Source: Firmicutes bacterium UBA3910
GTDB lineage: Bacteria; Bacillota; Limnochordia; Darwinibacteriales; Darwinibacteriaceae
DNA length: 6,819 nt
Direction: 5' to 3'
NCBI GenBank assembly: GCA_002391465.1
Contig: DGFC01000145.1
Span: forward strand, 1-6,819
A program made the translations under genes and the position numbers. Positions 5,626 to 6,819 of the stretch are shown here, piece by piece (the first letter of the stretch is position 1; each line of letters begins with the position of its first letter). The notes beneath the pieces were generated by a model that saw nothing but the letters and a program-made list of their open reading frames with translations, searched no databases and was not told the DNA's origin.

Positions 5626-6552
5626 ATGACCTTTTCCAGTCAAACACGTAATGAACTTGCCCGGGTGATTCCAAGTGCCCGGTGCTGTAGAATAGCCGAA
5701 CTTAGTGCCCTGTATGACCTGGATGGTTTTCTTTTGGGCAGGCAGAACCAGTATTTGGACTTTAACAGCTCCCTGCCCCTTGTGGCCAGGAAAACTTGGC
5801 TTCTGCTCAAGGGACTCTACCCAGATCTGCCTGTTCAGGTTCTGTTGGTGAAATCCCGTTCTCGCCGCAGCCAGGTTTGTACCGTACGTGTCCTGGGTAA
5901 AGAAGCAGCTGCCCTTGTTTATCGCGATCTAAAGGGACAAGAAGTGGTGGACGAGTCCGGCGTACCAAGGAAAAAGTGCTGCCGCCGTGCCTATCTGCGG
6001 GGCGCCTTTTTGAACAGGGGATCGGTCACTAATCCGGAAAAAACCTACCACCTAGAAATCGTGACAGAACAGACCGCTGCTGCCGAAAGGATCTTCCATA
6101 CCATGGTTTCCCTCGATCTGGAAGCCGGTCTAATCCAGCGTCAGGGTTCCTGGGTGGTCTATTTGAAAGAAGGCCAGCTCATTGTCAATCTCCTCAACTT
6201 AATGGGAGCCCACAGTGCCCTGTTGAGTTTCGAGAATGTGCGGGTTATGAAGGATATGCGGAACCGCATAAATCGTTTGGTCAACTGTGAGACGGCAAAT
6301 GTGGACAAGACTGTCAAGGCTGCACTTGATCAGATCGAAGATATTGAACGGATAGATGCTGAACTGGGGCTGGAAAACCTGCCGGGTAAACTGCAGGATG
6401 TGGCCCGGGCCCGCCTGGCCAATCCCTATGCATCCCTGCAGGAATTGGGGAACTCCCTTTCACCTAAACTGAGCAAATCCGGGGTAAACTACCGGCTCAG
6501 ACAGTTAAAGAAAATCGCACAAGAACTTGACGGTTTGGATCACAATTTTTAA
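5626..6552 (+). CDS. whiA: DNA-binding protein WhiA
   Basis: WhiA is a nucleoid-associated DNA-binding protein. It is a sporulation transcription factor in Streptomyces and affects division and chromosome segregation in Bacillus. Its 308 residues match the usual length. The N-terminal half is a degenerate LAGLIDADG homing-endonuclease fold: CCRRAYLRGAFLNRGSV at 118-134, then YHLEI at 141-145 as in other WhiA proteins. The linker contains the conserved NRINRLVNCETAN (213-225). The C-terminal helix-turn-helix covers about 263-297 (ASLQELGNSL, SGVNYRLRQLKKIA). The gene begins 3 nt after the VanW stop, with AAGAAGGG as the Shine-Dalgarno, so it is cotranscribed and probably coupled with VanW. In B. 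subtilis whiA directly follows yvcK; here VanW is interposed. There is no clear terminator after the stop. Confidence 0.96.
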   Translation: MTFSSQTRNELARVIPSARCCRIAELSALYDLDGFLLGRQNQYLDFNSSLPLVARKTWLLLKGLYPDLPVQVLLVKSRSRRSQVCTVRVLGKEAAALVYRDLKGQEVVDESGVPRKKCCRRAYLRGAFLNRGSVTNPEKTYHLEIVTEQTAAAERIFHTMVSLDLEAGLIQRQGSWVVYLKEGQLIVNLLNLMGAHSALLSFENVRVMKDMRNRINRLVNCETANVDKTVKAALDQIEDIERIDAELGLENLPGKLQDVARARLANPYASLQELGNSLSPKLSKSGVNYRLRQLKKIAQELDGLDHNF

Positions 6553-6598
6553 CATAACAAAGCAGGTAACATCTACCATGAGGAGAATATCCATGTAG

Positions 6599-6634
6599 TG
6601 GGACATAATAAATCCAAATGGGATAAAAAACGTC
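6599..6634 (+). promoter_or_regulatory. Candidate CggR operator (two direct half-sites, 20-bp period)
   Basis: The B. subtilis cggR operator is known as CGGGAC-N6-TGTC-N4 followed by a second CGGGAC-N6-TGTC. Here the same spacing is seen: TGGGAC (6599-6604), six bases, AATC (6611-6614), four bases, TGGGAT (6619-6624), six bases, CGTC (6631-6634). Half-sites repeat with a 20-bp period immediately upstream of a cggR-like gene, which suggests autoregulation. A perfect 7-bp inverted repeat, GTGGGAC (6598-6604) and GTCCCAC (6632-6638), brackets the site. No convincing -35/-10 pair was found between 6553 and 6598. Confidence 0.6.
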
Positions 6635-6656
6635 CCACCCTGGAGGGTAGGCCGCT

Positions 6657-6819
6657 ATGGAAAGATTTGACGCCCTGCAGCAGCTCGTACCTGAATTGGA
6701 GGAGTTGCTGGAGCGCAGGTATAATCTGCTCCGGGTAATCCGTGAATCGGCTCCCGCGGGACGCCGTTCCATCGCAGCCCGCCTCGACAGCTCGGAAACT
6801 GTCTCTTTTACACATCTGG
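6657..6819 (+). CDS. cggR: CggR-type central glycolytic genes regulator (SorC family), N-terminal fragment
   Basis: CggR is a cytoplasmic repressor of the gapA glycolytic operon, released by fructose 1,6-bisphosphate in Bacillus. Only the N-terminal winged-helix region is present. Residues 9-47 align well by eye with B. subtilis CggR: QLVPELEELLERRYNLL resembles its LLPDLLLVMQKRFEIL, and APAGRRSIAARL resembles EPIGRRSLSASL. GGAGGG at 6642-6647 lies about 10 nt before the ATG. From residue 48 (6798 onward) the expected family sequence (SER followed by a V-R type helix) is not seen. These bases match a sequencing adapter, so the last residues TVSFTHL should be disregarded. Trustworthy coding sequence ends near 6798. 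A gapA-type gene would be expected downstream. Confidence 0.82.
   Translation, partial: MERFDALQQLVPELEELLERRYNLLRVIRESAPAGRRSIAARLDSSETVSFTHL
6799..6817. other. Probable Tn5/Nextera mosaic-end adapter remnant
   Basis: These 19 bases match the transposase mosaic end CTGTCTCTTATACACATCT at 18 of 19 positions, with T in place of A at 6808. The match sits 2 bases from the window end and coincides with the point where homology to CggR stops. The simplest reading is untrimmed library adapter at a contig end, not a biological element. Confidence 0.88.

Noticed and set aside
5269..5643. 124-codon open frame on the minus strand opposite the VanW domain
   Set aside because: It is antisense to the hallmark VanW motif, has no similarity I recognise, and covers the whiA ribosome binding site.
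6497..6815. Two overlapping minus-strand open frames at the right end
   Set aside because: They are antisense to the whiA end, the CggR operator and cggR, and would begin within or beside adapter-like sequence.
6799..6819. End of a Tn5-like transposon or a real frameshift in cggR
   Set aside because: The match is to the engineered hyperactive mosaic end used in libraries, it sits at the sequence edge and no transposase or target duplication is present; adapter carry-over is simpler.

Overview
The window reads as a chromosomal piece of a Bacillota (Firmicutes) genome, probably a Clostridia-like or deeper lineage with moderate GC content. The main clue is the pair yvcK and whiA, a conserved Firmicutes/Actinobacteria neighbourhood, followed by a cggR-type glycolysis repressor. 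I see no mobile element, tRNA, rRNA or CRISPR. The solute-binding protein has a signal peptide but no cysteine at all, so it is not a lipoprotein. That is unusual for a monoderm and would fit a diderm Firmicute, though it does not prove one.

Left part (1-1766, minus strand): a polar amino acid ABC importer operon in the order binding protein, permease, ATPase (the ATPase is cut by the window start). Its promoter at 1804-1831 has an extended -10 and lies inside a perfect 9-bp inverted repeat. A strong hairpin sits between the binding-protein and permease genes. The divergent intergenic region (1767-1955) also holds a 22-bp imperfect palindrome and a candidate nagB promoter.

Middle and right part (1956-6552, plus strand): nagB, a YcdX-like PHP phosphatase gene, yvcK (a long form with two predicted membrane helices), a VanW-domain gene and whiA are packed tightly. 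The one interruption is a textbook intrinsic terminator after yvcK. Its 3' arm and T-tract are also the ribosome binding region of the VanW gene, so VanW and whiA may depend on readthrough. rapZ, the usual partner upstream of yvcK, is absent here, and the GlcN6P deaminase gene nagB heads the cluster instead. Common themes are amino-sugar and cell-wall precursor flux (NagB, the UDP-GlcNAc-binding YvcK, VanW), division (WhiA) and glycolysis (CggR).

End of window (6553-6819): a short regulatory stretch matches the spacing of the CggR operator, followed by the first codons of cggR. The last ~20 bases match the Tn5/Nextera mosaic end at 18 of 19 positions, so the terminal sequence is very probably library adapter and not genome.
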